From: Nocardioides sp. L-11A
GTDB taxonomy: Bacteria; Actinomycetota; Actinomycetes; Propionibacteriales; Nocardioidaceae
Direction: 5' to 3'
Assembly (NCBI GenBank): GCA_029961745.1
Contig: CP124680.1
Coordinates: 124,001 to 188,000 of the forward strand
DNA: 64,000 nucleotides
The notes under the pieces were generated by a model. The model ran no database searches, was not told where the DNA came from, and saw nothing but the letters and a program-made list of their open reading frames with translations. Positions within the stretch are counted from its first letter, which is position 1; each line of letters starts with the position of its first letter. The position numbers and the translations under genes are program-made. Below are positions 31,840 to 39,813 of the stretch, piece after piece.

Positions 31840-33357
31840 GTGAACACCGACGTCCTGGTGCCGGTCGCCGGCATCGTGGTCCTGCTGGTCCTCCTCGTCC
31901 TGCTGGTCACCAGCCGCTACAAGGTGGCCGGTCCCAACCAGGCGTTCATCGTCACCGGCCGCAAGGGCAAGGCGGTGATCAACCCCGAGACCGGTGAGCT
32001 CACCACCGACCTGTCCGGCCAGAAGGTCGTGCTCGGCGGCGGCGTCTTCGTCATCCCCTTCGTGCAGAAGCTCGCCACGATGGACCTGTCCAGCCGCCGC
32101 ATCTCCGTGCAGATCCGCGGCGCCGTGTCGGGACAGGGCATCAAGCTCAACCTCGACGGCGTCGCGATCGTCAAGGTCGGCGGCAACGCCGACCAGATCC
32201 GCCTCGGCGCCCAGCGCTTCCTCAGCCAGCAGGGCGACATCGAGACCTTCACCCAGGAGGTGCTCGCCGGTGCGCTGCGCTCCATCGTCGGCGGCCTGAC
32301 CGTCGAGCAGATCATCCGCGACCGCGCCGCCTTCGCGCAGCGCGTGGCCGACGAGTCGGAGTCCTCGCTGACCGGCCAGGGCCTGATCCTCGACGCCTTC
32401 CAGATCCAGGACGTGACCGACGACGGCACCTACCTCGCCGACCTCGGCCGGCCCGAGGCCGCGCGGATCCAGCAGGCCGCGGCCATCGCCGAGGCCAACG
32501 CGCGCCAGGCCGCCGAGCAGGCGCAGATCGCCGCCGAGCAGGAGATCGCCATCGCCCAGCGCACGCTGGCGCTCAAGCAGGCCGAGATCAAGGCCGAGAC
32601 CGACGCCGCCTCCGCGCAGGCCGCCGCGTCCGGCCCGCTCGCCCAGGCCGAGCGGGACCAGGCGATCCTCGCCGAGCAGGAGAAGGTCGCCGTCCAGCAG
32701 GCGGCGCTGACCGAGCGTCAGCTCGAGACCCAGGTCCGCAAGCCGGCCGACGCCGAGCGCTACCGCGTCGAGCAGGAGGCCGAGGGTCGTCGTACCGCCG
32801 AGATCGCGGGCGCCGACGCGCGCAAGGCCGCCACCATCGCGGCCGCGCAGGCCAAGGCGGAGGAGACCAAGCTCAGCGGTGAGGCCGAGAAGGCGCGGCG
32901 TGCGGCGCTCGCCGAGGCCGAGGCGATCGAGGGTCTCAAGCGCGGTGAGGCCGAGAAGGGCCGTCGTCTGGCCGAGGCCGACGCCACCCGGGCCGAGGGT
33001 GAGGCGCAGGCCGCGGCGACCCTCGCGATCGGCCAGGCCGAGGCGGAGGCGATGGACAAGCGCGCCGAGGCGTTCGCCCACTACAACGACGCCGCGGTGC
33101 TGCAGATGCTGATCGAGGTGCTCCCGCAGATCGCCAAGGAGGTCGCCGCCCCGATCAGCGCCATCGACCAGCTCACCGTGCTGTCGACCGACGGCGCCGG
33201 TGCGCTGCCCAAGCAGGTCACCGACAATGTCACCCAGACCCTGCAGATGCTCAAGACCTCCACCGGTCTCGACCTGGAGGCGCTGATCAAGAAGTCGGTC
33301 GGCAAGGCCGCCGACGGCACGGTCGCTGGCGAGCTGGACGGCTCCGCCCCGGCCTGA
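31840..33357 (+). CDS. Flotillin-like SPFH/band-7 protein
   Basis: This 505-residue protein starts with a membrane helix (about 5-25), then an SPFH domain (about 30-200: YKVAGPNQAFIVTGRKGKAV, LSSRRISVQIRGAVSGQGIK), then a long Ala/Glu/Gln-rich coiled coil (about 205-400) with EA repeats, and a C-terminal domain (YNDAAVLQMLIEVLPQIAKEV). This is the architecture of eukaryotic-like flotillins, which oligomerise in the membrane. It is longer than Bacillus FloA (about 330) and near FloT (about 510). It pairs with the NfeD-like gene just upstream. The gene uses a GTG start. A hairpin element follows. Confidence 0.88.
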   Translation: MNTDVLVPVAGIVVLLVLLVLLVTSRYKVAGPNQAFIVTGRKGKAVINPETGELTTDLSGQKVVLGGGVFVIPFVQKLATMDLSSRRISVQIRGAVSGQGIKLNLDGVAIVKVGGNADQIRLGAQRFLSQQGDIETFTQEVLAGALRSIVGGLTVEQIIRDRAAFAQRVADESESSLTGQGLILDAFQIQDVTDDGTYLADLGRPEAARIQQAAAIAEANARQAAEQAQIAAEQEIAIAQRTLALKQAEIKAETDAASAQAAASGPLAQAERDQAILAEQEKVAVQQAALTERQLETQVRKPADAERYRVEQEAEGRRTAEIAGADARKAATIAAAQAKAEETKLSGEAEKARRAALAEAEAIEGLKRGEAEKGRRLAEADATRAEGEAQAAATLAIGQAEAEAMDKRAEAFAHYNDAAVLQMLIEVLPQIAKEVAAPISAIDQLTVLSTDGAGALPKQVTDNVTQTLQMLKTSTGLDLEALIKKSVGKAADGTVAGELDGSAPA

Positions 33358-33365
33358 TCTCGTCG

Positions 33366-33428
33366 CGGTTCAACTACCGGAATTGTCGTCCAGCCCGCGT
33401 CAGCGCGACGAATTCGGTAGTTGAACCG
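33366..33428. repeat. Inverted repeat D between convergent genes
   Basis: Perfect 14-bp arms CGGTTCAACTACCG (33366-33379) and CGGTAGTTGAACCG (33415-33428) flank 35 bases. The adjoining AATTGTCG and CGACGAATT also nearly pair, extending the stem. The element fills the 75-base gap between the flotillin stop and the response-regulator stop. It could terminate both transcripts, but its AT-rich arms and long loop resemble the dispersed elements elsewhere in this window. Confidence 0.75.
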
Positions 33429-33432
33429 TCGC

Positions 33433-34119
33433 TCAGGAGCCCGGCCGGACCAGCCCGTGGTCGTACGCGTACACGATGGCGGCCGGCCGGTCGCGCAGGC
33501 CGAGCTTGGTGAAGATCCGGCCGACGTGGCTCTTCACGGTCAGCTCGGAGATGACCAGCTCGGCCGCGATCTCGCCGTTGCTGCGCCCCACCGCGATCGC
33601 CCGGAGCACCTCCAGCTCGCGGGCGGTGAGCGGGTCGACGGCACCTGGGGTCACGGCGACCGGAGCCGGGGCGAAGCTGCGGAACCGGTCGAGGACCCGG
33701 CCGGTGACCGCGGGGTCGAGCCAGCTGCCGCCCTGGGCGACGGTGCGGACCCCGCGGATCAGGTCGTCGGCCGAGGAGTCCTTGAGCAGGAAGCCAGCCG
33801 CACCGGCGCGCAGCGCACCGGACAGCATCTCGTCGTCGTCGAACGTGGTCAGCACGAGCACCGGCGGCCCGTCGGCCGCGACCACGGCCCGGGTGGCGGT
33901 GATCCCGTCGACCGTCCGCATCCGCAGGTCCATCACGATCACATCCACGCCTGCCGGACCGAGGCCGGCGAGGGTGGCGGGCACCTCGCCGCCGTCCGCG
34001 CACTCGGCGACGATCTCGAAGCCGTCGCGCCGGCGCAGGATCCGGCGCAGCCCGGAGCGGACCAGTTCCTGGTCGTCGACCAGCACGACCTTCAGCACGG
34101 TGTCGGCCTGAGCGTTCAC
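33433..34119 (-). CDS. Response regulator (NarL/FixJ family)
   Basis: This 228-residue protein has a receiver domain with Asp15/Asp16 and the phosphorylation site Asp64 in VIVMDLRMRTVDG, and a LuxR-type helix-turn-helix (LTARELEVLRAIAVGRSNGE onward). The GTG at 34119 is chosen because it overlaps the kinase stop (GTGA); an ATG at 34137 would overlap it further. It is encoded directly after its kinase. Its targets are not visible; nothing in the neighbouring gaps looks like a clear binding site. Confidence 0.9.
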   Translation of the reverse strand: MNAQADTVLKVVLVDDQELVRSGLRRILRRRDGFEIVAECADGGEVPATLAGLGPAGVDVIVMDLRMRTVDGITATRAVVAADGPPVLVLTTFDDDEMLSGALRAGAAGFLLKDSSADDLIRGVRTVAQGGSWLDPAVTGRVLDRFRSFAPAPVAVTPGAVDPLTARELEVLRAIAVGRSNGEIAAELVISELTVKSHVGRIFTKLGLRDRPAAIVYAYDHGLVRPGS

Positions 34120-35360
34120 GCGGTCTCCGCCTTCCACAGGGTGTGCCCGCAGGGCAGCTCGAGGCCGGACCGCGCCGGTCCGCCCAGTCGTACGTCGACG
34201 ACCCAGTCGCCGCCCAGCGGGCCGGCGTCGAGCCGGGCGCCGAGCTGGGCGGCCCGGGCCTGCATGCCGGCGAGGCCCGAGCCGAGTCCGTCGGGGCGTG
34301 GCCGCCCCGCAGGCAGCGGGTTGGTGATCCGCAGCCGGGCGCGGGCGCCGGTCGCCGAGAACCGGACCCGGACCTGTGCGTCGGCGCCGGCATGCTTGAC
34401 CACATTGGCCAGCGACTCCTGCGCGATCCGGTAGAGACCGAGCCCGGCGGCGGCCGGGAGTGCGGCGGGATCACCCTGCTCGTCGTACTCCACGGCGAGG
34501 CCGGCGTCGGCCAGCTCCCGCACCAGGGCGGCGATGTCGCCGCCGCCGGGCAGGGCGTGGCGCTCGGAGGTGCCGTCGGCCATGGCGCCGACGGCCCGGC
34601 GGATGTCGCCCATGGCGCGGCGGCCGACCTGTTCGGCGTCGGCGAGCGCGGCGTCGACCTCGGCGACCGCCTCCGCGGTGTCCTCCGGCCCGGTCGCCTC
34701 GCGTACGTCGCGCAGGGCGTGCCGCGCGCCGGTGATCTGGAGCAGGGAGACGCTCAGGGAGTGTGCGACCAGGTCGTGGATCTCGCGGGCGATCCGCTCC
34801 CGCTCGGCGGTGGTGGCCCGGTCCCAGGCCTGCTCCCGGGCTTGCCGCTCGGCGATCAGGGCCCGCATCTGCCACAGCAGCATCGCGCCGATGACGAAGC
34901 CCAGCAGCAGCTCGAAGGTGTAGAGCGGCGCCCCGGGCAGGCCCGGCCGGATCGCCGCCTTGATCAGCACCAGCTGGCCGACGGCGGCCACCGCGAGCCC
35001 CTCGCGGACGCCGTCGCGGGCGGTGATCTCGGCGGTGGCGAGGGCGAGCAGCGCGGGGGCGAGGTCGAGGACGCCCTCCTGTGGCCGGGAGAGCAGCAGC
35101 AGCGCGGCCAGCACGCTGCCGGCACTGTCGGCCCACCAGGGCAGCCAGCGGTTGGTGCGGAACTGGACGAGCGGCGAGACCATCACCAGCGGCAGGCAGA
35201 TCAGCAGTGGGTCGAGCGGCCAGATCGCCTCGCGCAGGGCGAGGCTGATCAGCACCGCCGCGACCTGCCCGAGGTGGGAGGCCAGCGGCACCCACCAGGG
35301 GTAGAGGATCTGGTGCCGGTCGAGGTTCGCCTCGATCCCGGCGCGCAGCCAGCGCAGCAT
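34116..35360 (-). CDS. Sensor histidine kinase (DesK/LiaS class)
   Basis: This 414-residue kinase has about six membrane helices in residues 25-165, a short coiled linker, HisKA_3 with the phosphoacceptor His195 in ERIAREIHDLVAHSLS, and an HATPase_c domain with AQESLANVVKHAGADAQV and the final GLGSGLAGMQARAAQLGA. Small loops between the helices suggest it senses the membrane itself. It overlaps its response regulator gene by GTGA. The 162-base gap to the divergent gene at 35523 must contain both promoters; no strong operator was seen there. Confidence 0.9.
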   Translation of the reverse strand: MLRWLRAGIEANLDRHQILYPWWVPLASHLGQVAAVLISLALREAIWPLDPLLICLPLVMVSPLVQFRTNRWLPWWADSAGSVLAALLLLSRPQEGVLDLAPALLALATAEITARDGVREGLAVAAVGQLVLIKAAIRPGLPGAPLYTFELLLGFVIGAMLLWQMRALIAERQAREQAWDRATTAERERIAREIHDLVAHSLSVSLLQITGARHALRDVREATGPEDTAEAVAEVDAALADAEQVGRRAMGDIRRAVGAMADGTSERHALPGGGDIAALVRELADAGLAVEYDEQGDPAALPAAAGLGLYRIAQESLANVVKHAGADAQVRVRFSATGARARLRITNPLPAGRPRPDGLGSGLAGMQARAAQLGARLDAGPLGGDWVVDVRLGGPARSGLELPCGHTLWKAETA

Positions 35361-35522
35361 GCCACCAGCCTAGGGAGCACGGCGCGGCCGGTCATCCCGC
35401 GGCGGGAGGTCCGCGGTCTCCTCCCCTGGTAGGAGTCCGGGTGCCTGCCGTCGGCCGATGTCCGGCGCCGGCCGGCCGCCTACCGTCGAGGCATCCCCTC
35501 GCACTCCACGACAGAGAGGTCG

Positions 35523-35873
35523 GTGAGGACGATGACCTGGACCGAGACCCACCGCCGCTGGCAGGCCCTGCGGGCCGTCGAACAGGAGCTGTGGGCCGCC
35601 GAGCGGCCCGAGCTGCCCTGGACCGACGAGCTCGCCGAGATCTTCGGCGACCGCGCGGGACTGCGGGCCGCACTGCGCTACCGCTGGCGCCTCGCGGTGA
35701 GCACCCAGCTCGACACGCACCTCCCGGAACGGGTGCTCGAGGAGCAGCGCCGGCTGCTCGCGGAGCGCGCCCGCGGGGTGCTGCTGGTCCTGGACGAGCC
35801 GGCCGAAGCCGTGGACGTCTCGCTGGACACCGGCTCCGCCGACGGGTTGGGTACGTCGCATGCGGTCGCCTGA
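35523..35873 (+). CDS. Small protein of unknown function, coupled to the P450
   Basis: This 116-residue (GTG start) or 113-residue (ATG 35532) soluble protein is rich in Arg, Glu, Leu and Trp and mostly helical (THRRWQALRAVEQELWAAER, LRAALRYRWRLAVSTQLD). No domain is recognised. GAGAGG at 35514-35519 favours the GTG. It overlaps the P450 start by 14 bases, so the two are coupled. Similar small proteins are common in actinobacteria, but I can assign no role. Confidence 0.6.
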   Translation: MRTMTWTETHRRWQALRAVEQELWAAERPELPWTDELAEIFGDRAGLRAALRYRWRLAVSTQLDTHLPERVLEEQRRLLAERARGVLLVLDEPAEAVDVSLDTGSADGLGTSHAVA

Positions 35874-37197
35874 CCTCGCCCGCCCCGTCGACCTGCCGCG
35901 CTCCTTCGCCTCCTGGGTGCTGGCGCACGGCCTCCAGCGCGCGCTGATCCGGCGCGGCGCCCGCCGGGGCGACCTGATCAGCCGGATGGTGATGGACCCG
36001 GGCCTGCGGGTCGATCCGTTCCCGGCGTACGAGCAGCTGCGCGCCCGGGGCCCGATCGGCGCCAACGACCTGATCTCCGCGAGCGTCGACCATGCGGTGT
36101 GCAACGAGGTGCTGCGCAGCGACGCGTTCGGCACCGCCGGTGGCCAGGGGGAGCTGCCCAAGCCGCTGCAGTGGCTACACCACAAGGTGATCGATCCCGA
36201 CACCCTCGGGCCCGTGGACCCACCGTCGATGCTGGCGGTCGACCCGCCGCTGCACACCCGCTACCGCAAGCAGGTCGCCCGCGCCTTCACCGCCCGCAAG
36301 GTCGGCCGGATGGGCGACCGGGTCGCCGACGTCGCCGGGGACCTGCTGGCCGACCTGGCCGGGGCCGAGGACTTCGACCTCATCGAGCGCTACGCCTCCC
36401 AGTTGCCGGTCACGGTGATCGCCGACCTCCTCGGCGTACCCGAGGAGGACCGCGGCCGGCTCCTCGAGCTCGGCAACGAGGCCGCGGTGACCCTCGACCC
36501 CGGCCTCTCCTGGCGGGAGTTCCGCCGCGCCGAGCGGGCGCTGCGCGAGATGCACACCTGGTTCCGCGGTCACGTGGCGCGGATCTCCGCCGATCCCGGC
36601 GACGACCTGATCAGTCAGCTCACCCTGCTCGAGGGGGAGGACCGCCTCGACCCGGTCGAGCTGCACCAGGTCGGCCTGCTGGTCCTGGCGGCCGGCTTCG
36701 AGACCACGGTCAACCTGATCGGCAACGCCGTCGCGCTGCTCGATCAGCACCCCGACCAGCTGCGCTGGCTGCAGGAGAACCCCGACGGCTGGGGCAATGC
36801 GGTCGACGAGGTGCTGCGGCACCAGTCGCCGGTGCAGCTGACCATGCGCATCGCGTTGCGCGAGACCGAGGTCGCGGGCAAGAGGTTCCTGCCCGGCCAC
36901 GGCATCCTGCTCTACCTCGGCGGTGCCAACCGCGACCCCGCGGTCTTCGCCGACCCGGGCGCGTTCGACGTCACCCGCCCCAACGCCGACCAGCACCTCG
37001 GCTTCTCCGCCGGGGTGCACTTCTGCCTCGGCGCCAGCCTGGCTCGGCTGGAGACCGCGGTCGCGCTGCGGGCGCTCTACGAGCGCTATCCCGACCTCCA
37101 TGTCGCCGGTCGGCCCGAGCGCCGGGGGACCCGGGTGCTGCGGGGGTTCGAACGGCTGCCGGTGCGGACGCTGCAGGAATCGCCGGTCGACCGGTGA
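35860..37197 (+). CDS. Cytochrome P450
   Basis: This 445-residue soluble bacterial P450 shows the I-helix oxygen-activation motif AGFETT (278-283), the K-helix ExxR (Glu317-Arg320), and the heme loop FSAGVHFCLGA with the axial Cys389. It needs an external ferredoxin and reductase; a 3Fe-4S ferredoxin is encoded at 38862. Its place beside alkB suggests a hydrophobic substrate such as an alkane or fatty acid, but the sequence alone does not show it to be CYP153. Transcription from the small upstream gene probably continues into it. A perfect 16-bp-arm hairpin follows its stop within two bases. Confidence 0.9.
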   Translation: MRSPDLARPVDLPRSFASWVLAHGLQRALIRRGARRGDLISRMVMDPGLRVDPFPAYEQLRARGPIGANDLISASVDHAVCNEVLRSDAFGTAGGQGELPKPLQWLHHKVIDPDTLGPVDPPSMLAVDPPLHTRYRKQVARAFTARKVGRMGDRVADVAGDLLADLAGAEDFDLIERYASQLPVTVIADLLGVPEEDRGRLLELGNEAAVTLDPGLSWREFRRAERALREMHTWFRGHVARISADPGDDLISQLTLLEGEDRLDPVELHQVGLLVLAAGFETTVNLIGNAVALLDQHPDQLRWLQENPDGWGNAVDEVLRHQSPVQLTMRIALRETEVAGKRFLPGHGILLYLGGANRDPAVFADPGAFDVTRPNADQHLGFSAGVHFCLGASLARLETAVALRALYERYPDLHVAGRPERRGTRVLRGFERLPVRTLQESPVDR

Positions 37198-37198
37198 T

Positions 37199-37240
37199 TC
37201 CTGCACTTGTCGGGCGTTGCAACACCCGACAAGTGCAGGA
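37199..37240. terminator. Perfect hairpin after the P450
   Basis: The arms TCCTGCACTTGTCGGG (37199-37214) and CCCGACAAGTGCAGGA (37225-37240) match perfectly around a 10-base loop. The position two bases after the P450 stop fits a terminator that separates it from alkB. The arms share ACTTGTC/GACAAGT with the alkB operator that follows, so a regulatory role is also possible. Confidence 0.7.
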
Positions 37241-37271
37241 GAAGCCCGTCAAGTGTGGCGCCGAGCACTTT

Positions 37272-37323
37272 ACAAGTCTGCCCCTCTTGTCAAATGTCTT
37301 GACAAGTCCTACCTTCTTGTCAA
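37272..37323 (+). promoter_or_regulatory. alkB promoter with palindromic operator
   Basis: CTTGTCAA-ATGTC-TTGACAAG (37286-37306) is a perfect 8-bp inverted repeat. It overlaps a TTGTCA -35 box (37287-37292), which is 17 bases from a TACCTT -10 box (37310-37315). Further half-sites (ACAAG at 37272-37276 and CTTGTCAA at 37316-37323) flank it, so two dimers may bind. The expected regulator is the TetR protein encoded downstream at 39101, as TetR proteins control alkB in related actinobacteria. GAGGAGG lies before the ATG at 37358. Confidence 0.72.
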
Positions 37324-37357
37324 ACGGCAGTGATGCCGATCGCGAGGAGGCAGGACG

Positions 37358-38857
37358 ATGACCGGACCGACCGTGGGCGCGACCGTTCCCGAGGGATCGA
37401 CCGAGCGGTGGAAGGACAAGAAGCGCTATCTGTGGCTGCTGGGACTGCTGATCCCGGGCTTCGCGATCATCGCGTTCGTCGTGTACGCCGAGCTCGGCTG
37501 GCAGTGGGTGCTGTGGATCGGCCCGATCCTGGTCTTCGGAATCATCCCGTTGCTGGACCTGCTCGCCGGGCTCGACCCGACCAATCCGCCCGACGACGTG
37601 CTCGAGGAGCTCGAGAACGACAGGTACTACCGGTGGGTCGTCTTCATGTACCTGCCGATCCAGTACTTCGCCTTCTTCGGCGTGATGGCGATGGTGGTCG
37701 ACGTCAACCCGATCGCCGCCACGGCCGACCTGTTCGGGATCAAGGACTGGCTCGCCACCAACATCAGCGCCGACCTGGTCCGTGACTTCGACCTGTCGGT
37801 CGTGGACAAGATCGGCATCGCGATCTCGCTCGGCATGATCAGCGGCATCGGCATCAACACCGCGCACGAGCTGGGCCACAAGAAGGAGTCGGTCGAGCGC
37901 TGGCTGTCCAAGATCGCGCTCGCGCCGTCCTTCTACGGCCACTTCTACATCGAGCACAACCGCGGCCACCACGTCCGGGTCGCCACGCCCGAGGACCCGG
38001 CGTCCAGCCGGCTGGGCGAGAGCTTCTACACCTTCTGGTTCCGCACGGTCTCGGGCTCGCTGAAGAGCGCCTGGAGCCTGGAGGCGAAGCGCTACCAGCG
38101 CAAGAAGACGCACCCCTTCCACCTCGGCAACGACGTCCTCAACGCCTGGTTGATGTCGCTGGTCCTCTTCGGCGCGGTGATCGCGCTCCTCGGCCCGGCG
38201 ACCATCCCCTACCTGCTCATCCAGATGGTGCTCGGCTTCTCCCTGCTGGAGATCGTCAACTACCTCGAGCATTACGGCATGAAGCGACAGAAGGTCGGTG
38301 AGAAGCAGCGCTACGAGCGGGTCCTGCCGATGCACTCGTGGAACTCCAACAACATCGTGACCAACGTCTTCCTCTACCACCTGCAGCGCCACAGCGACCA
38401 CCACGCCAACCCCACCCGCCGCTACCAGACGCTGCGCGACTTCAAGGAGTCCCCCGCCCTGCCGACCGGGTACGCCGGCATGATCGACCTCGCCCTCATC
38501 CCCCCGCTGTGGCGCCGGGTGATGGACCGCCGGGTCGTCGACCACCTCGACGGCGACGTAACCCTCGCCAACATCAAGCCGGGCAAGGAGGCGGCGTACC
38601 TCGCGAAGTTCCCGCCGCCGGACCAGCACCGGCTGAAGACCGACGACCTCTTCGCCCAGCAGTACGTCGGCGAGGTGCTCGCCGCGCGCTGCCCCGGCTG
38701 CAGCTACGTCTACGAGGTCGCCGCGGGCGACGAGCACGAGGGCTTCGCCGCGGGCACGGCCTGGGCCGACATCCCGGACGACTGGTGCTGTCCCGACTGC
38801 GGGGTCCGCGAGAAGATCGACTTCATCCCCTTCGACCCCGAGAAGATCGGAGCCTAG
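37358..38857 (+). CDS. alkB: Alkane 1-monooxygenase AlkB fused to rubredoxin
   Basis: This 499-residue fusion has residues 1-415 as the integral-membrane di-iron hydroxylase, with helices near 25-45, 50-70, 95-115, 150-170, 260-280 and 285-300. The histidine boxes are HELGH (170-174), HNRGHH (200-205), NYLEHYG (301-307) and LQRHSDHH (342-349). Residues 440-490 are a rubredoxin with Cys445-x2-Cys448 and Cys478-Pro-x-Cys481, so the electron carrier is built in. It oxidises n-alkanes to 1-alkanols. AlkB-rubredoxin fusions are known in Nocardioides, Dietzia and relatives. No rubredoxin reductase gene is seen nearby. Expression is probably controlled through the operator at 37286. Confidence 0.96.
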   Translation: MTGPTVGATVPEGSTERWKDKKRYLWLLGLLIPGFAIIAFVVYAELGWQWVLWIGPILVFGIIPLLDLLAGLDPTNPPDDVLEELENDRYYRWVVFMYLPIQYFAFFGVMAMVVDVNPIAATADLFGIKDWLATNISADLVRDFDLSVVDKIGIAISLGMISGIGINTAHELGHKKESVERWLSKIALAPSFYGHFYIEHNRGHHVRVATPEDPASSRLGESFYTFWFRTVSGSLKSAWSLEAKRYQRKKTHPFHLGNDVLNAWLMSLVLFGAVIALLGPATIPYLLIQMVLGFSLLEIVNYLEHYGMKRQKVGEKQRYERVLPMHSWNSNNIVTNVFLYHLQRHSDHHANPTRRYQTLRDFKESPALPTGYAGMIDLALIPPLWRRVMDRRVVDHLDGDVTLANIKPGKEAAYLAKFPPPDQHRLKTDDLFAQQYVGEVLAARCPGCSYVYEVAAGDEHEGFAAGTAWADIPDDWCCPDCGVREKIDFIPFDPEKIGA

Positions 38858-38861
38858 AGAC

Positions 38862-39056
38862 GTGAAGATCACCGTCGACATCGACAAGTGCGAGGGCCTC
38901 GGCATGTGCGAGGCGATGGCCAACGACTACTTCGAGGTGGACGAGGACGAGGACAAGGTCGTCATCCTCGACGAGGCCCCGCCCGAGGACGACCGGGCCC
39001 ACGTGTACGCCGCCGTGCAGGCCTGCCCGGTGCTCGCGCTCACGCTCGAGGGGTGA
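38862..39056 (+). CDS. 3Fe-4S ferredoxin
   Basis: This 64-residue ferredoxin has Cys10-x5-Cys16 and Cys55-Pro. The middle cysteine of a 4Fe-4S motif is replaced by Leu13, which is the signature of the single 3Fe-4S ferredoxins that feed actinobacterial P450s. The very acidic stretch around VDEDEDK suits docking to a P450 or reductase. The GTG start is 4 bases after the alkB stop. Since AlkB has its own rubredoxin, this ferredoxin more likely serves the P450 at 35860, linking the two oxygenases. Confidence 0.92.
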   Translation: MKITVDIDKCEGLGMCEAMANDYFEVDEDEDKVVILDEAPPEDDRAHVYAAVQACPVLALTLEG

Positions 39057-39100
39057 GGGGCGCGGCCAGGTCCCTCCTCGCCGATCGGTCGCGAGCGCTG

Positions 39101-39751
39101 ATGGAGCGGGTGGCTACGCTGACCGGCGTGGCCACCCCGACCCTGCGCGATCGCCTGATCGAGGCGGCGGTGGGGCTCACCACCACAGCCGGGTGGGCGA
39201 AGGTGACGATGGCGCGGCTGGCCGACGAGGTGGGGGTGAGCCGGCAGACCGTCTACAACGAGATCGGCACCAAGGGCGACCTCGCCGAGGCGATGGTGCT
39301 GCGCGAGCTCGACCGCTTCCTCGCCGGCGTGACCCGCTCCTTCGACGAGAATCCCGACGACCTGATCTCGGCGATCCGCGACTCGGCGCGCCGCGTGCTC
39401 AAGTACGCCGAGGACAATGCCCTGCTGCACGCCGTCGTGTCCGCCACCCACGGCGCCGACACCGAGCTGCTGCCGCTGCTGACCACCCACGCCGACCATC
39501 TCCTCGACGGCGCCAAGCTGGTCGTCGCGGACCGGGTCGCGGCGTACGACGTCAACCTGGAGCCCGACCGTCTGGAGGCCAGCATCGACATGGTGGTGCG
39601 CCTGGTGCTGAGTCACGTCATGCAGCCCTCGGCCGCTCCCGCGCGTACCGCCGACGACATCGCCTGGATCGCCGAACACGTCCTACGGTCGGATCCGACG
39701 GATCCCAATGTCGCGCAGCAGGTGGGATCCGCCGGATTCGACCGCGGCTGA
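39101..39751 (+). CDS. TetR-family regulator of the alkane block (AlkX-like position)
   Basis: This 216-residue protein has the helix-turn-helix VTMARLADEVGVSRQTVYNEIG (split over 36-57) and a helical effector domain. Start 39101 is ATG; GTG at 39128, nearer to the domain, is possible. It lies 44 bases after the ferredoxin gene in the same direction, the place of the AlkX/AlkU-type TetR gene in actinobacterial alkB operons, where fatty acids release the repressor. The likely target is the palindrome at 37286-37306. The identity as AlkX is inferred from position. Confidence 0.82.
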   Translation: MERVATLTGVATPTLRDRLIEAAVGLTTTAGWAKVTMARLADEVGVSRQTVYNEIGTKGDLAEAMVLRELDRFLAGVTRSFDENPDDLISAIRDSARRVLKYAEDNALLHAVVSATHGADTELLPLLTTHADHLLDGAKLVVADRVAAYDVNLEPDRLEASIDMVVRLVLSHVMQPSAAPARTADDIAWIAEHVLRSDPTDPNVAQQVGSAGFDRG

Positions 39752-39813
39752 ACGGCGACGTATTACCCTCGCCTCGGGAGGACTGCCGGGCGGACCGGTG
39801 GAGGGAAGGGACC

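Noticed and set aside
35860..37197. Assignment of the P450 as CYP153 because it lies beside alkB
   Set aside because: The heme, I-helix and ExxR motifs only show that it is a bacterial class I P450. No CYP153-specific feature could be confirmed by eye.
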